A stretch of 21,026 bases of DNA from Bacillaceae bacterium UBA7792 (GTDB taxonomy: Bacteria > Bacillota > Bacilli > Bacillales > Cytobacillaceae). Made by a program: the position numbers and the translations under genes. The first letter of the stretch is position 1. Every line of letters begins with the position of its first letter. The notes below the pieces were generated by a model that was given only the letters and a program-made list of their open reading frames with translations, searched no databases and had not been told where the DNA came from. This document shows, piece after piece, positions 8,263 through 17,158 of the stretch. Where the stretch lies: assembly GCA_002480735.1 (NCBI GenBank), contig DLCS01000090.1, forward strand, positions 5,951 through 26,976, read 5' to 3'.

Positions 8263-8277
8263 TGGTATACTTTTGTC

Positions 8278-8314
8278 AAAAAAGGGGAATGGTTCATTGT
8301 TATGAACCTCCCCC
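8278..8314 (-). terminator. Intrinsic terminator of spoIIIE
   Basis: Arms 8302-8314 and 8284-8297 form a long stem (seven perfect pairs GGTTCAT/ATGAACC, a small bulge, then a G-rich/C-rich base) with a four-base loop. Six T follow on the minus strand. It overlaps the last base of the spoIIIE stop codon and separates spoIIIE from ymfC. Confidence 0.88.
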
Positions 8315-10629
8315 TATGATGTTGCTTCATCAGATGGCTTTTCTATTAAAACAGCCCTCGGCTTACTTCCTTCGTAGGGTCCTACAACTCCTCTTAGCTC
8401 CATCTCATCAATCAAACGGGCCGCTCTCGTATAGCCAATTCGAAATCTTCTTTGCAGCATAGAAACGGAGGCTGTCTGCATTTCCAAAATAAGCTCAACT
8501 GCCTGATCATACAGCTCGTCCTCAACTTCTCGCGTGGTTTCAGGAAGCTCATCAGGAATCATTTCCTCCTGATATTGTGCCTTTTGCTGATCAATGACGA
8601 AATCCACAATTTCCTCTACCTCATCATCTGAAAGGAAGGCACCCTGTACGCGAATCGGTTTAGATGCACCTACCGGTAAGAACAGCATATCTCCACGCCC
8701 GAGTAGCTTCTCCGCTCCTCCCATGTCCAAGATCGTTCTAGAATCTGTTTGTGAGGAAACTGCAAACGCGATGCGTGATGGAATATTAGCCTTAATCACA
8801 CCAGTAATAACATCAACAGAAGGTCGCTGTGTGGCGATAATTAAATGAATTCCTGCCGCCCGTGCCATCTGGGCAAGACGTGTAATAGCGTCCTCAACAT
8901 CTGAAGAAGCAACCATCATTAGGTCTGCCAGCTCATCGACAATCACCACAATATATGGAAGTAGCGGCTGCATCCCATCTTCTTCGGCATTGTGACGTCT
9001 TACATGTTCATTGTAGCCTTCAATATTTCTCGTTCCTGTATGTGAAAAGAGCTCATAGCGTCGCTCCATCTCACTGACAACCTTTTGCAATGCCTGAGAA
9101 GCCTTTTTTGCATTTGTGACCACAGGTGCCAGCAAATGCGGAATGCCATTGTAGACATTTAGTTCTACCATCTTCGGATCAATCATCATCAGCTTCACTT
9201 CATGAGGCTTGGCTCTCATCAAAATGCTCGTTATGATCCCGTTGATACAGACACTCTTCCCGCTACCTGTTGCACCGGCTACAAGGAGGTGTGGCATCTT
9301 GTTCAGTTCAGCTAGTACAGCTTCACCCGTAATATCCCGACCAAGTCCAATCATGAGCTTGGCATCTGGCTTATCATTCTGCTTAGATTCCAATACTTCA
9401 CGAAGGGATACCATCGCTACCTCTGAGTTCGGAACCTCGATTCCAATGGCTGATTTACCTGGGATCGGTGCCTCAATACGAATGTCCTTCGCTGCCAGTG
9501 CCAACGCCAGATCATCGCTTAAGCTTACAATCTTGCTAACCTTTACGCCAACATCCGGATGGACCTCATACTTGGTGACGGCAGGACCCAAATGCACCTG
9601 AGTGACCCGTGCTTTTACACCAAAGCTTTGGAAGGTTCTCTCAAGCTTGGCCGCATTGGCATGAATGAGTTCATACTCACCACTCTGATCCGTATGCCTT
9701 GGCATTTTTAACAGCTGAAGAGGAGGCAGCTGATAGTCGACATTCTCCACTTCGGTAAAGGTCATAGGAGGGCTTGGCTCATCATCCATTTCGTGATGCT
9801 CGACTTCCTCAACAGAATGCATTTCAGACACAGCAGCCCTTTCCGTAAAGCTAGAAATAATGGGTTCAGGCTGCAGCTCGGCAATTGGATTATGTGTCTC
9901 AATTGGAATAACTGTGCCTCTTTCCTGTTCAGCCTCCTCCTCTAATTCCTCCACTTCTCTTCTTCTCGCTTCTATTCTTTCCTGACGCTTTTGCTTGGAA
10001 TTCTTCCAATCCTCTACAAAGGCAGCCCATTGCTTCTTCATAAAGCCAAAGGTGGCCCCGACAATTTTCCCGACCGCCTCGCCAAAGGGCTTCCCTGTGA
10101 GGAGAACGAGGCCCGTAATAATAAGAACACCTGCAATGATCTTAGTACCTACTGCATCAAAGAGGAAATAAAATAAAGCAAACAAAATGGAACCGATCAT
10201 CCCTCCGCCTAGGTCGGTCGTACTTGTTTCCCCTTTCACCTCCATCCAAAAGAGCTCCCACGTATTTTTAATTACGCTCGGATCCTGGAATTTGCCGTCA
10301 TTTAAGAGATTTTTAAACAAGGTTACATGACTTAGAAGCAAGAGGGAAGCAATGATCAGGTATATCCCAACGAGCCGCGGATGAAAAAAGCTCGGGATTT
10401 CCCTTTTCCAAATAAAATATCCACCAATGAAGACAAGACCTAAGAGAAATAGCATATACCATTCTCCGGCAAAAAAGCGGAAAAAAAGAACGAAGGCTGT
10501 TCCAACAGCGCCCAGTCTTGCAATGGAGATAGCAGCTAAAGCAATCAGTATAAGTCCTATTAGCTCAAAGCGGATCGTCCGTTTTAAATTTTTGTTTCTC
10601 TTTGTTTTTCTTCTTTTTCTCTTCGCCAT
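8314..10629 (-). CDS. spoIIIE: Septal DNA translocase SpoIIIE (FtsK family)
   Basis: A 771-residue FtsK/SpoIIIE motor, close to the 787 residues of B. subtilis SpoIIIE. A basic N-terminus ([11 protein letters not shown]) is followed by about four membrane helices (22-38, 43-75, 86-104, 143-178), an acidic/charged linker (210-300), the alpha-beta motor with Walker A GATGSGKS at 452-459 and Walker [11 protein letters not shown] at 561-570, and a C-terminal winged-helix gamma domain (about 700-765, [20 protein letters not shown]) that reads oriented SRS sites. At the sporulation septum it pumps most of one chromosome into the forespore; it also rescues DNA trapped in vegetative septa. The ATG at 10629 has an AGGTGA site close upstream. 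Its leader contains a promoter-like extended -10 and a terminator-like hairpin. Position beside tepA, ylzJ and ymfC identifies it as SpoIIIE rather than the paralogue SftA. Confidence 0.96.
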   Translation of the reverse strand: MAKRKRRKTKRNKNLKRTIRFELIGLILIALAAISIARLGAVGTAFVLFFRFFAGEWYMLFLLGLVFIGGYFIWKREIPSFFHPRLVGIYLIIASLLLLSHVTLFKNLLNDGKFQDPSVIKNTWELFWMEVKGETSTTDLGGGMIGSILFALFYFLFDAVGTKIIAGVLIITGLVLLTGKPFGEAVGKIVGATFGFMKKQWAAFVEDWKNSKQKRQERIEARRREVEELEEEAEQERGTVIPIETHNPIAELQPEPIISSFTERAAVSEMHSVEEVEHHEMDDEPSPPMTFTEVENVDYQLPPLQLLKMPRHTDQSGEYELIHANAAKLERTFQSFGVKARVTQVHLGPAVTKYEVHPDVGVKVSKIVSLSDDLALALAAKDIRIEAPIPGKSAIGIEVPNSEVAMVSLREVLESKQNDKPDAKLMIGLGRDITGEAVLAELNKMPHLLVAGATGSGKSVCINGIITSILMRAKPHEVKLMMIDPKMVELNVYNGIPHLLAPVVTNAKKASQALQKVVSEMERRYELFSHTGTRNIEGYNEHVRRHNAEEDGMQPLLPYIVVIVDELADLMMVASSDVEDAITRLAQMARAAGIHLIIATQRPSVDVITGVIKANIPSRIAFAVSSQTDSRTILDMGGAEKLLGRGDMLFLPVGASKPIRVQGAFLSDDEVEEIVDFVIDQQKAQYQEEMIPDELPETTREVEDELYDQAVELILEMQTASVSMLQRRFRIGYTRAARLIDEMELRGVVGPYEGSKPRAVLIEKPSDEATS

Positions 10630-10657
10630 TCAATCACCTAAAAAATTAGTAGAATTT

Positions 10658-10686
10658 AAAAACGAAAGCAGCCCGAACCGGCTGCT
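10658..10686 (-). terminator. Terminator-like hairpin between ylzJ and spoIIIE
   Basis: A seven-bp GC-rich stem (10680-10686 with 10667-10673, AGCAGCC/GGCTGCT) has a six-base loop and is followed on the minus strand by TTCGTTTTT. It would end the tepA-ylzJ transcript. It also lies only about 13 bases downstream of the start predicted from the -10 at 10706, so it may act as an attenuator in the spoIIIE leader. Confidence 0.7.
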
Positions 10687-10705
10687 CTCCATGAAGTTTA
10701 ACCTT

Positions 10706-10714
10706 ATTATACCA
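10706..10714 (-). promoter_or_regulatory. Extended -10 promoter upstream of spoIIIE
   Basis: Minus-strand TGGTATAAT is a consensus TATAAT with the TGn extension. No good -35 is present. The predicted start is near 10699, in the gap after ylzJ and before the hairpin at 10667-10686. Confidence 0.55.
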
Positions 10715-10750
10715 TAAGCAAGTCCAACCCGTACTAGTTGACAGCGACGA

Positions 10751-10960
10751 TTAGAACGAAATCTTTGAACCAGGGGCATATTTTTGATGTAAGAAATGAT
10801 TCGGATCACTGCTTAATACACGAATCACTCGATACTCAGCATTCTCCGTTTTTTCTACCATTAAAGGGATCCCGTCATAGGTAACCGTCAGTTGTTTTCC
10901 ATAGTCATTTTCATCCGTAGGAAAAATGAGATCATGAGGCATCATTGTGTATAGGATCAT
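10751..10960 (-). CDS. ylzJ: YlzJ-like small protein
   Basis: A 69-residue soluble protein that begins [14 protein letters not shown], the characteristic start of the YlzJ family; no membrane segment or catalytic motif is evident. Its ATG overlaps the tepA stop as ATGA, so it is probably translated by coupling to tepA, and the tepA-ylzJ pair is conserved in B. subtilis. Function is unknown. If the sigma-G-like promoter upstream of tepA is real, YlzJ would also be made in the forespore. A terminator-like hairpin follows about 65 bases later. Confidence 0.85.
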   Translation of the reverse strand: MILYTMMPHDLIFPTDENDYGKQLTVTYDGIPLMVEKTENAEYRVIRVLSSDPNHFLHQKYAPGSKISF

Positions 10961-11724
10961 TGTACCAATCCCTCACTTTGCTCATCGCTCTTCTTATTCA
11001 AGTCAATCAATTCATTGAGCTTTCTGATAGCTTGACCAATTCCACCGACCTCGTCAATCAAACCATATTTTACTGCATCCGTTCCAATCACATTGGTTCC
11101 GATATCCCTTGTCAGATTTCCTTTCTCAAACATGAGCTCCTTAAATTTTTCTTCAGGGATTTTGGAATGCCTTGTCACAAAGCTCACAACTCTTTCCTGC
11201 ATCTTGTCAAGATACTCAAAGGTTTGCGGGACCCCGATCACAAGTCCAGTCAAACGGATCGGGTGAATGGTCATCGTTGCTGTTTCTGCGATAAAGGAAT
11301 AATCACAGGAAACCGCAATCGGAACGCCGATGGAGTGCCCTCCGCCAAGGACAAGGGAAACGGTTGGCTTAGAGAGGCTTGATAGCATTTCTGAAATGGC
11401 AAGACCCGCTTCCACATCCCCGCCCACCGTGTTTAAGATAATGAGAAGCCCTTCGATTTTCGGGTTCTGCTCGATCGCTACGATCTGTGGAATGATATGT
11501 TCATATTTTGTTGTTTTATTCTGTGGAGGCAGTTGCAAATGCCCTTCAATCTGACCTACGATCGTCAAACAATGTATATTAGAATCCTGGGAAAGCTGCG
11601 GAACATTCGTTTGTCCAAGCTGTTGAATTTTTTCTAATAAGGGTGATGTCTTCTCTTCCTTAGGCTGTTGCGGCTGTTGTTCCTCATCATTTTCAGCATT
11701 TGCAAATCGATTCTCTTGATCCAT
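10957..11724 (-). CDS. tepA: ClpP-like serine protease TepA
   Basis: A 255-residue ClpP/crotonase-fold protease. A polar, Q- and E-rich N-terminus (1-45, not a signal peptide) precedes the catalytic domain: [14 protein letters not shown] near 101-114, the nucleophile Ser131 in [11 protein letters not shown], and His154 in TIHPIR; the Asp of the triad lies further on. It differs from housekeeping ClpP in sequence and lacks a ClpX/ClpC partner here. As I recall, the B. subtilis orthologue (YmfB) is forespore-made and helps degrade small acid-soluble spore proteins during outgrowth; an older report linked it to protein secretion. The start at 11724 has AAGGGAG eight bases upstream. It is preceded by a 292-base gap with a sigma-G-like promoter and several hairpins, and followed by ylzJ, overlapping four bases. 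Confidence 0.92.
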   Translation of the reverse strand: MDQENRFANAENDEEQQPQQPKEEKTSPLLEKIQQLGQTNVPQLSQDSNIHCLTIVGQIEGHLQLPPQNKTTKYEHIIPQIVAIEQNPKIEGLLIILNTVGGDVEAGLAISEMLSSLSKPTVSLVLGGGHSIGVPIAVSCDYSFIAETATMTIHPIRLTGLVIGVPQTFEYLDKMQERVVSFVTRHSKIPEEKFKELMFEKGNLTRDIGTNVIGTDAVKYGLIDEVGGIGQAIRKLNELIDLNKKSDEQSEGLVQ

Positions 11725-11844
11725 CTAACATTCTCCCTTCAGACATTATAGTATAGGCTCTTTTCTTAAACTTGGTTGCTTTGGAACGCATAGAATAAAT
11801 GAAGCCAGTATTCATAGGGCTAAGCTATTGTAGCAGCTAAGAAA

Positions 11845-11914
11845 AGTGCCTGGTCACTCGATGTGTATGACCCAGAATCATACGAAACGGAATGGTCGGT
11901 AATTGGACCATTCC
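11845..11914. other. Row of three hairpins in the tepA leader
   Basis: Three inverted repeats follow one another: AGTG/CACT (11845-11858, weak), GTATGA/TCATAC (11865-11883, seven-base loop) and GGAATGGTC/GACCATTCC (11889-11914, nine perfect pairs, eight-base loop). None is followed by a U-run on either strand, so they do not look like terminators. They lie between the predicted sigma-G promoter and the tepA start. The rest of the 292-base rnjB-tepA gap shows no coding capacity. Confidence 0.45.
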
Positions 11915-11943
11915 TTAACCACTTGCATAAGTATACCTAGTTA

Positions 11944-11974
11944 TATTATGAGACCGTCTGGAAGATTTCATTCA
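11944..11974 (-). promoter_or_regulatory. Candidate sigma-G (forespore) promoter of tepA-ylzJ
   Basis: The minus strand has TGAATG (11969-11974), 18 bases, then CATAATA (11944-11950). The textbook sigma-G pattern is TGAATA-18-CATACTA, so spacing is exact and only one base differs in each element. Transcription would start near 11937, leaving a leader of about 210 bases. Forespore expression agrees with what is recalled for B. subtilis tepA. Confidence 0.6.
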
Positions 11975-11993
11975 GTTGCTAGAATACGGGATC

Positions 11994-12018
11994 AAAAAAC
12001 GACACACGAGGTGTCGTT
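11994..12018 (-). terminator. Intrinsic terminator of rnjB
   Basis: Arms 12011-12018 and 11998-12005 (AACGACAC/GTGTCGTT) form an eight-bp stem with a five-base loop, followed by a run of six T on the minus strand. It overlaps the rnjB stop codon. Confidence 0.85.
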
Positions 12019-13684
12019 AAATTTCCATGATAATCGGTAAAATCATTGGTCTTCGCTTCGTTTTTTCAAATAAGAATTGGTTCAGTCCGTCTCTCATATC
12101 CTGTTTGATGCCAGACCAATCAAAAAACTCTCGATTAATATTCTTCTCGACAATTCCTTTTACTAGCTTAACGGATTCATCCATCAGCTCTTCAGATTCA
12201 CGAACGTAGACAAACCCACGTGAAATGATTTCAGGTCCAGCAGAGATTTTTTTCTCAAGCTTATTTAGAGTAACAACAACGATTAAAATTCCGTCCTGCG
12301 ACAAAAGCTTCCGATCTCGAAGAACGATATTCCCTACATCTCCAATGCCACTTCCGTCTACCAAAACATTGCCAGCTGGAACCTTTCCTGTGATTTTCAG
12401 CTGGTCAGAACTGATTTCGACTAAATCTCCTTTTTCGATTACAGCGATTCGATCTACGGGAATCCCACATTCTTTGGCGACTTTTTCATGCGCCTTGAGC
12501 ATGCGATATTCTCCATGAACAGGAATAAAGTATTTGGGGTTCATCAAATTGATCATGAATTTAAGCTCTTCCTGGCTACCATGACTGGAAGTGCTCACTA
12601 AACGTTTGCCTGATATAACATTGGCACCTGCTCGACTTAGCATATCAATCGTTTTATAGATAAAAACCTCACTGCCACGAAGAGGTGACGCTGCAATTAA
12701 GACAGTATCTCCACTCTGGATATTTACCTGTTTATGAGCCCCTTTGGCCATTTTTTGAAGGGCTTCAATGGGCTCTCCCTGCATACCCGTTGTTAAAATG
12801 ACGATTTCATCATCAGGATAATCCTTTAGTTCAGAAATGCGGATGATTAAATCATCTGGGACATATAAATAATCCATCTCAATCGCAATATCAAATACTT
12901 GCTGAAGGCTTTTTCCCACTACGGCTATCTTTCTTCTTGCTTCATAGGCGGCGTCGAAAATATGCTGAATCCGATTCAAATCAGAAGCAAAGGATGCGGC
13001 AATGATCCTTCCCTTCGCATTGTAAAAGGCATCCTTCATCTCTCTTATTACGATCGCTTCTGAAGGAGTATAGCCTGGTTTTTCAGCATCTGTGCTATCT
13101 GAAAGCAAGCAAAGGACTCCTTGTTCACCTAGCTTTGCCATCTTTCCGATATCTGCCTTATACAGCTCTGACGCCGCTTGGTCAAATTTGAAATCACCCG
13201 TGTACACAATGGCTCCTTCAGAGGTATGGAGCGCAATTCCCACAGAATCCGGAATACTATGATTGGTTCTGAAGAAGGAGACGGAAACAGAGTCAAATTC
13301 TACGATGGAAGAAGAATCAATTTCAATAAACTCCGCATGCCCTTTGAACTCCTGTTCTCTCAACTTTGCTTTCGCTAAAGCGTTCGTTAATCTTGTCCCA
13401 TAAACAGGGACTTGGAGCTGTCTTAATAGATAGGATAGTGCCCCGATATGATCCTCGTGACCATGTGTAAGAAAAATCGCTTTAACGCGCTCCTTGTTTT
13501 GTGTGAGATAGGTGATGTCCGGGATCACGATATCAATTCCCAGCATTTCATTCTCTGGGAACATAAGACCCGCATCCAGCACAAACAAATCACCATTTAC
13601 TTCTGCGATGTACATGTTCTTGCCAATTTCACCCACTCCTCCGAGCGCCACTACCTTGATGTGTTTATTTTTTTCTGTATCCAA
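12017..13684 (-). CDS. rnjB: Ribonuclease J2 (RnjB)
   Basis: A 555-residue beta-CASP metallo-beta-lactamase ribonuclease. The metallo-lactamase core carries HGHEDH at 74-79, H142 (FRTNHSIPDS) and D164 (YTGDFKFD); the beta-CASP part carries H368 (STSSHGSQEE) and H390 (VHGEYRML). All match the positions of RNase J1 catalytic residues, so the protein looks active, whereas B. subtilis RNase J2 is recalled to have a degraded HGHDEN motif. RNase J complexes mature and degrade RNA by endonuclease and 5'-3' exonuclease action in the cytoplasm. The frame extends to 13720, but the TTG at 13684 lies ten bases after AGGAGG and reproduces the 555-residue length. An out-of-frame ATG sits closer to the same ribosome binding site. 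It has its own promoter and terminator. The gene position between dapA and tepA identifies it as rnjB; the sequence alone could also be called RNase J1-like. Confidence 0.92.
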   Translation of the reverse strand: MDTEKNKHIKVVALGGVGEIGKNMYIAEVNGDLFVLDAGLMFPENEMLGIDIVIPDITYLTQNKERVKAIFLTHGHEDHIGALSYLLRQLQVPVYGTRLTNALAKAKLREQEFKGHAEFIEIDSSSIVEFDSVSVSFFRTNHSIPDSVGIALHTSEGAIVYTGDFKFDQAASELYKADIGKMAKLGEQGVLCLLSDSTDAEKPGYTPSEAIVIREMKDAFYNAKGRIIAASFASDLNRIQHIFDAAYEARRKIAVVGKSLQQVFDIAIEMDYLYVPDDLIIRISELKDYPDDEIVILTTGMQGEPIEALQKMAKGAHKQVNIQSGDTVLIAASPLRGSEVFIYKTIDMLSRAGANVISGKRLVSTSSHGSQEELKFMINLMNPKYFIPVHGEYRMLKAHEKVAKECGIPVDRIAVIEKGDLVEISSDQLKITGKVPAGNVLVDGSGIGDVGNIVLRDRKLLSQDGILIVVVTLNKLEKKISAGPEIISRGFVYVRESEELMDESVKLVKGIVEKNINREFFDWSGIKQDMRDGLNQFLFEKTKRRPMILPIIMEI

Positions 13685-13734
13685 TGCATTACTTCCTCCT
13701 ACAAGTTGTTTCCGACCCAAGATCAGTTACCCAT

Positions 13735-13764
13735 ATTATACTTGAAATTTGCAAGCCTTTCCAA
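13735..13764 (-). promoter_or_regulatory. Sigma-A promoter of rnjB
   Basis: TTGGAA (13759-13764) and a perfect TATAAT (13735-13740) are 18 bases apart on the minus strand. The predicted start near 13728 gives a leader of about 44 bases. The promoter lies just downstream of the dapA terminator. Confidence 0.65.
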
Positions 13765-13781
13765 CCAATTCGAGTAAGAAT

Positions 13782-13830
13782 AAAAAAAACCAGCTCATAA
13801 GCGGGCTGATTGTTCAACCATCTTATGAGC
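13782..13830 (-). terminator. Intrinsic terminator of asd-dapG-dapA
   Basis: GCTCATAAG (13822-13830) and CTTATGAGC (13793-13801) form nine perfect pairs around a 20-base loop. On the minus strand TGG and eight T follow. It ends the lysine/diaminopimelate genes about 27 bases after the dapA stop. Confidence 0.82.
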
Positions 13831-13856
13831 CGATTCCTAAGCTTTTGGTTTTAGTC

Positions 13857-14732
13857 TTACTGATTAATTTTCAATAATGAAATTAGACTATTTCTTTCCT
13901 GCTCGGTCAATGGAACTAAAGGCAAGCGTACGGAACCAACATTTAAGCCCTTCAATTGCAGTGCAGTCTTTACTGGAACCGGACTCGGTGCCTTGAATAA
14001 GCCTTCCATTGTTGGAAGTAAATCTTGGTGCATCCTCGCTGCTTTCGAATGATCCCCGTTCAAGAAAGCTTGCACCATTTCTTGCATTTCCTTCCCGATA
14101 ATATGGGCTGCTACTGACACAACCCCTGCCCCACCAATCGATAGTACCGGCAGTGTCATGCCATCGTCTCCACTATAAAGATAAAAATCATCAGGGGTAC
14201 TGGCAATAATTCTTGTCATCGCATTCAAATCGCCGCTTGCTTCTTTCACCGCTACAATATTGGGGATTTCGGAAAGACGGATGATTGTTTCTGGCAAAAT
14301 ATTCACAACAGTACGGCTCGGGATATTATACACCATCACAGGCAAGGTTGTACTTTCTGCAATCTCTTTAAAATGCTGATAGAGTCCCTCTTGATTTGGT
14401 TTGTTATAATAAGGGCCTACCACCATGATGGCGTCAACCCCCACCTGCTCCGCTTTTTTGGTTAGTTCGATTGAGGCGTAAGTGTTGTTGCTTCCTGTAC
14501 CCGCAATGACAGGAATGCGCTTATCCACAACCTTGACCACATGCTGGAACAAGGCAATTTTTTCTTCTTTCGTTAAGGTTGGAGATTCACCGGTTGTTCC
14601 TGAAACAACGAGCGAATCTGTACCATTTTCAATCAAATAATTGATCAAGCTAGTTGTTTTCCCAAAATCAATATGCCCCTTGTTATCAAAAGGGGTAACC
14701 ATCGCTGTTGATACTCTACCAAATATAGCCAT
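13857..14732 (-). CDS. dapA: 4-hydroxy-tetrahydrodipicolinate synthase DapA
   Basis: A 291-residue class I (Schiff-base) aldolase of the DapA family, full length. It condenses pyruvate with aspartate semialdehyde, the first step committed to diaminopimelate and lysine. Visible active-site residues: Thr46-Thr47 in SGTTGES, Tyr108 in GPYYNKP, Tyr135 and Arg140 in VYNIPSRT, and the Schiff-base Lys163 in VAVKEASGD. The ATG at 14732 has AAGGGAG seven to eight bases upstream and lies 19 bases after dapG, with which it forms an operon. Its product pathway also supplies the substrate of the dipicolinate synthase encoded upstream. Being last in the operon, it is closed by a strong terminator. Confidence 0.97.
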   Translation of the reverse strand: MAIFGRVSTAMVTPFDNKGHIDFGKTTSLINYLIENGTDSLVVSGTTGESPTLTKEEKIALFQHVVKVVDKRIPVIAGTGSNNTYASIELTKKAEQVGVDAIMVVGPYYNKPNQEGLYQHFKEIAESTTLPVMVYNIPSRTVVNILPETIIRLSEIPNIVAVKEASGDLNAMTRIIASTPDDFYLYSGDDGMTLPVLSIGGAGVVSVAAHIIGKEMQEMVQAFLNGDHSKAARMHQDLLPTMEGLFKAPSPVPVKTALQLKGLNVGSVRLPLVPLTEQERNSLISLLKINQ

Positions 14733-14751
14733 AATTACACTCCCTTAATCC

Positions 14752-15990
14752 TTAACTTTGCTCATATTCAAATGAATCCTTCTCTAACTGAAAAGCATCA
14801 TGCAAAGCATTAACAGCTGTAACGAGATCGGTTTCCTTTACTAGCACCCAAATGGTTGTGTGACTATCGGCTGATTGCAGAATTCGAATGCCTTTTTCAG
14901 ATAATGCCGTAACGATTTTGGCAGTAATTCCAGGTACCCCTGTAATGCCAGCACCTACGACCGATACCTTTGCACAATCTCTTTCTAACTCTGGTTCATA
15001 ACCAAGGCTTGTTAAAACCTCCTCGGCCCGATCGGTCATTTCCTCGGTTACGGTGTAGACAACACCATTTGGAGAAATGTTAATAAAATCAACGCTGATT
15101 TTTTCATTTGCCATGGACTTAAAAACCTCAGATTGAAGGTTATACTGTCCCTTTTTAGCGGTGACCTTAATTTGTGTAACTGGAGAAACATGGGCAATCC
15201 CGGTCACTGTTCGCTCTCTTACATCACTGCCACGGCTGCTTCTGTTTACCGTCGTTACCAATGTACCAGGACTGTCGGAATAAGTGGAGCGAATTCTGAT
15301 TGGAACTTTTGCTTGCATCGCAATCTCCACCGCTCGTGGATGAATGACCTTTGCCCCCTGATAAGCCATATTGCAGACCTCATTATACGTGACAACAGAG
15401 AGAGGTCTAGCATTCTCAGCAATTCTCGGATCGGCCGTCATAATCCCCTCTACATCTGTGAAAATATCAATCCACTCAGCCTGCAATGCTGCACCTAATG
15501 CCGCGGCAGAGGTATCGCTCCCGCCTCGACCAATCGTCGTTGTGTCTCCATTTTTCGCCATTCCTTGGAAACCTGCCACAACCACCACATCATACTTTTC
15601 AAGTTCACTAACTAGTCTAGTGCAGTCCATTTCAATAATTTTCGCATTGGTAAAATCATGGTTGGTGCGGAATCCCGCTTGAGCACCAGTTAGAGAGGTA
15701 GCGTTAATGCCATTCTCTAGAAGCATGTTTGAAAAAACAACACTCGAAATAGCTTCCCCACAAGAAAGCAGGAGGTCCTGCTCCCTCTTTGTCACCTTAC
15801 TCTTGGAACCTCCAATTAGAGAGAGCAAGGTGTCGGTTGCATACGGCTCCCCACTGCGGCCCATTGCTGAAACAACCACTACTACCTTGTATCCTTCATC
15901 CAATGCTTTTTGAATATGATTTCTAGCGTTTTGACGGGTTTCTTCATTTCGAACTGAAGTCCCGCCGAATTTCTGAACAATAATCTTCAT
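14752..15990 (-). CDS. dapG: Aspartokinase DapG (aspartokinase I)
   Basis: A 412-residue aspartate kinase that phosphorylates aspartate as the first step to lysine, diaminopimelate, threonine and methionine. The kinase domain has the N-terminal KFGGTSV (7-13), GRGGSDT (154-160) and FTDVEGIMTADPR (177-189). From about residue 265 two ACT domains follow (VSPVTQIKVTAKKGQ, AKVSVVGAGITGVPGITAKI), the allosteric region. The B. subtilis isoform at this locus is the diaminopimelate-sensitive enzyme; that is inferred here from locus. The frame opens at 16050, but the ATG at 15990 begins directly with MKIIVQKFGG and has GAGGTG upstream, so the 20-residue extension is dropped. It lies 92 bases behind asd with no terminator between them and 19 bases before dapA. 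Confidence 0.95.
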   Translation of the reverse strand: MKIIVQKFGGTSVRNEETRQNARNHIQKALDEGYKVVVVVSAMGRSGEPYATDTLLSLIGGSKSKVTKREQDLLLSCGEAISSVVFSNMLLENGINATSLTGAQAGFRTNHDFTNAKIIEMDCTRLVSELEKYDVVVVAGFQGMAKNGDTTTIGRGGSDTSAAALGAALQAEWIDIFTDVEGIMTADPRIAENARPLSVVTYNEVCNMAYQGAKVIHPRAVEIAMQAKVPIRIRSTYSDSPGTLVTTVNRSSRGSDVRERTVTGIAHVSPVTQIKVTAKKGQYNLQSEVFKSMANEKISVDFINISPNGVVYTVTEEMTDRAEEVLTSLGYEPELERDCAKVSVVGAGITGVPGITAKIVTALSEKGIRILQSADSHTTIWVLVKETDLVTAVNALHDAFQLEKDSFEYEQS

Positions 15991-16082
15991 TGTTACACCT
16001 CGTTGAAATGCGTAAGCGCCTTGATCTGTTAAAAATATGTGTGCATTCATACAGAAAAGAAAGTCGTTGACCTCTTCTTCGC

Positions 16083-17132
16083 TTATTTTACCAATCCTAG
16101 TTTAATTAAGCTCTCAGCAATCTGAACAGAGTTCCAGGCTGCACCCTTCAAGAGGTTATCAGAGACAACCCACATATGAAATCCTTTGTCCTCATCAAGA
16201 TCCTTGCGGATACGTCCGACAAATACATCCCTCTTACCTACACAATCAGCAGGCATTGGGTAGATTTGGTTATCTGGATCATCCTGGAGCACGACTCCCG
16301 GAGCATCCATGAGCAGTGCTTTGATTTCCTCAGCAGAAACCCCATCTTTTTCAATTTCAAAATAGACAGATTCTGAATGACCAGTGGCAACAGGGATGCG
16401 TACGCAGGTTGCTGCAACCTTTAATTCTGGTAAATGCATGATTTTCTTCGTTTCATTGATCATTTTCATTTCTTCAAATGTATAGCCGCTGTCCTCAAAC
16501 TTATCAATTTGTGGAATGGCATTAAAAACAATTTGATAGTGCTTCTTATCTGATTTAACCGGTAAAATTTTCGGCTCAAAGCTTTCATTATTTATTATGG
16601 ATTTTGTTTGCTCCTCTAGCTCTTCAACAGCTTGGGCACCAGAACCAGAAACTGCTTGGTATGTTGAAACAATCACCTTGTTTAAGCCAAATTTCTCTAG
16701 AATTGGCTTAAGCGCAACAACCATCTGAATCGTTGAACAGTTCGGATTCGCAATAATTCCGTTATGGTTTTGCAAATCATCCTCATTCACTTCTGGCACG
16801 ACCAAGGGAGTATTTTCATCCATTCTAAAAGCACTTGTATTATCTACGACGATCGCTCCACGCTTAACAGCCTCTGGTGCCAATTCCTTTGAAACACTGC
16901 CACCTGCACTGAAAAGAGCGATATCTACATCTTCAAAGCTCTCAGGCTTTGCCTCTTGAATGATATATTCTTTTCCCTTAAACTCGACCTTTTTACCAGC
17001 TGAACGAGCTGATGATAATAGAGATAGCTTGGAAATCGGAAAATCTCTATCTGCTAACGTCTTTAGCATTTGCTGCCCTACAGCACCTGTTGCACCTACT
17101 ACTGCGATGTGAAATGAATTTCTTTCTGCCAT
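16083..17132 (-). CDS. asd: Aspartate-semialdehyde dehydrogenase Asd
   Basis: A 349-residue NADPH-dependent enzyme that reduces aspartyl phosphate to aspartate semialdehyde. The N-terminal Rossmann motif is [11 protein letters not shown] (11-21). The catalytic Cys132 lies in NPNCSTIQ, and the later substrate-binding and catalytic segment [12 protein letters not shown] contains the conserved His. The ATG at 17132 has AAGGAG eight bases upstream. It begins the asd-dapG-dapA group directly behind the dipicolinate synthase genes; it may be read both from its own promoter near 17159-17187 and by read-through from the sporulation promoter of dpaA, which would raise precursor supply during dipicolinate synthesis (inference). 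Confidence 0.97.
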   Translation of the reverse strand: MAERNSFHIAVVGATGAVGQQMLKTLADRDFPISKLSLLSSARSAGKKVEFKGKEYIIQEAKPESFEDVDIALFSAGGSVSKELAPEAVKRGAIVVDNTSAFRMDENTPLVVPEVNEDDLQNHNGIIANPNCSTIQMVVALKPILEKFGLNKVIVSTYQAVSGSGAQAVEELEEQTKSIINNESFEPKILPVKSDKKHYQIVFNAIPQIDKFEDSGYTFEEMKMINETKKIMHLPELKVAATCVRIPVATGHSESVYFEIEKDGVSAEEIKALLMDAPGVVLQDDPDNQIYPMPADCVGKRDVFVGRIRKDLDEDKGFHMWVVSDNLLKGAAWNSVQIAESLIKLGLVK

Positions 17133-17158
17133 GAATGTTTCTCCTTCCCAACAATAAT

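Noticed and set aside
8145..8330. 61-codon frame between ymfC and spoIIIE
   Set aside because: It runs through the spoIIIE terminator, the ymfC promoter and the operator repeat, has no ribosome binding site and no recognisable domain; it is a chance frame.
11745..11755. TATAAT/TATACT just upstream of tepA considered as a sigma-A promoter
   Set aside because: The start would fall inside the ribosome binding site and there is no -35; the sigma-G-like site is better supported.
11889..11914. Nine-bp hairpin considered as a terminator
   Set aside because: Neither strand has a U-run after the stem, and the real rnjB terminator is at 11994-12018.
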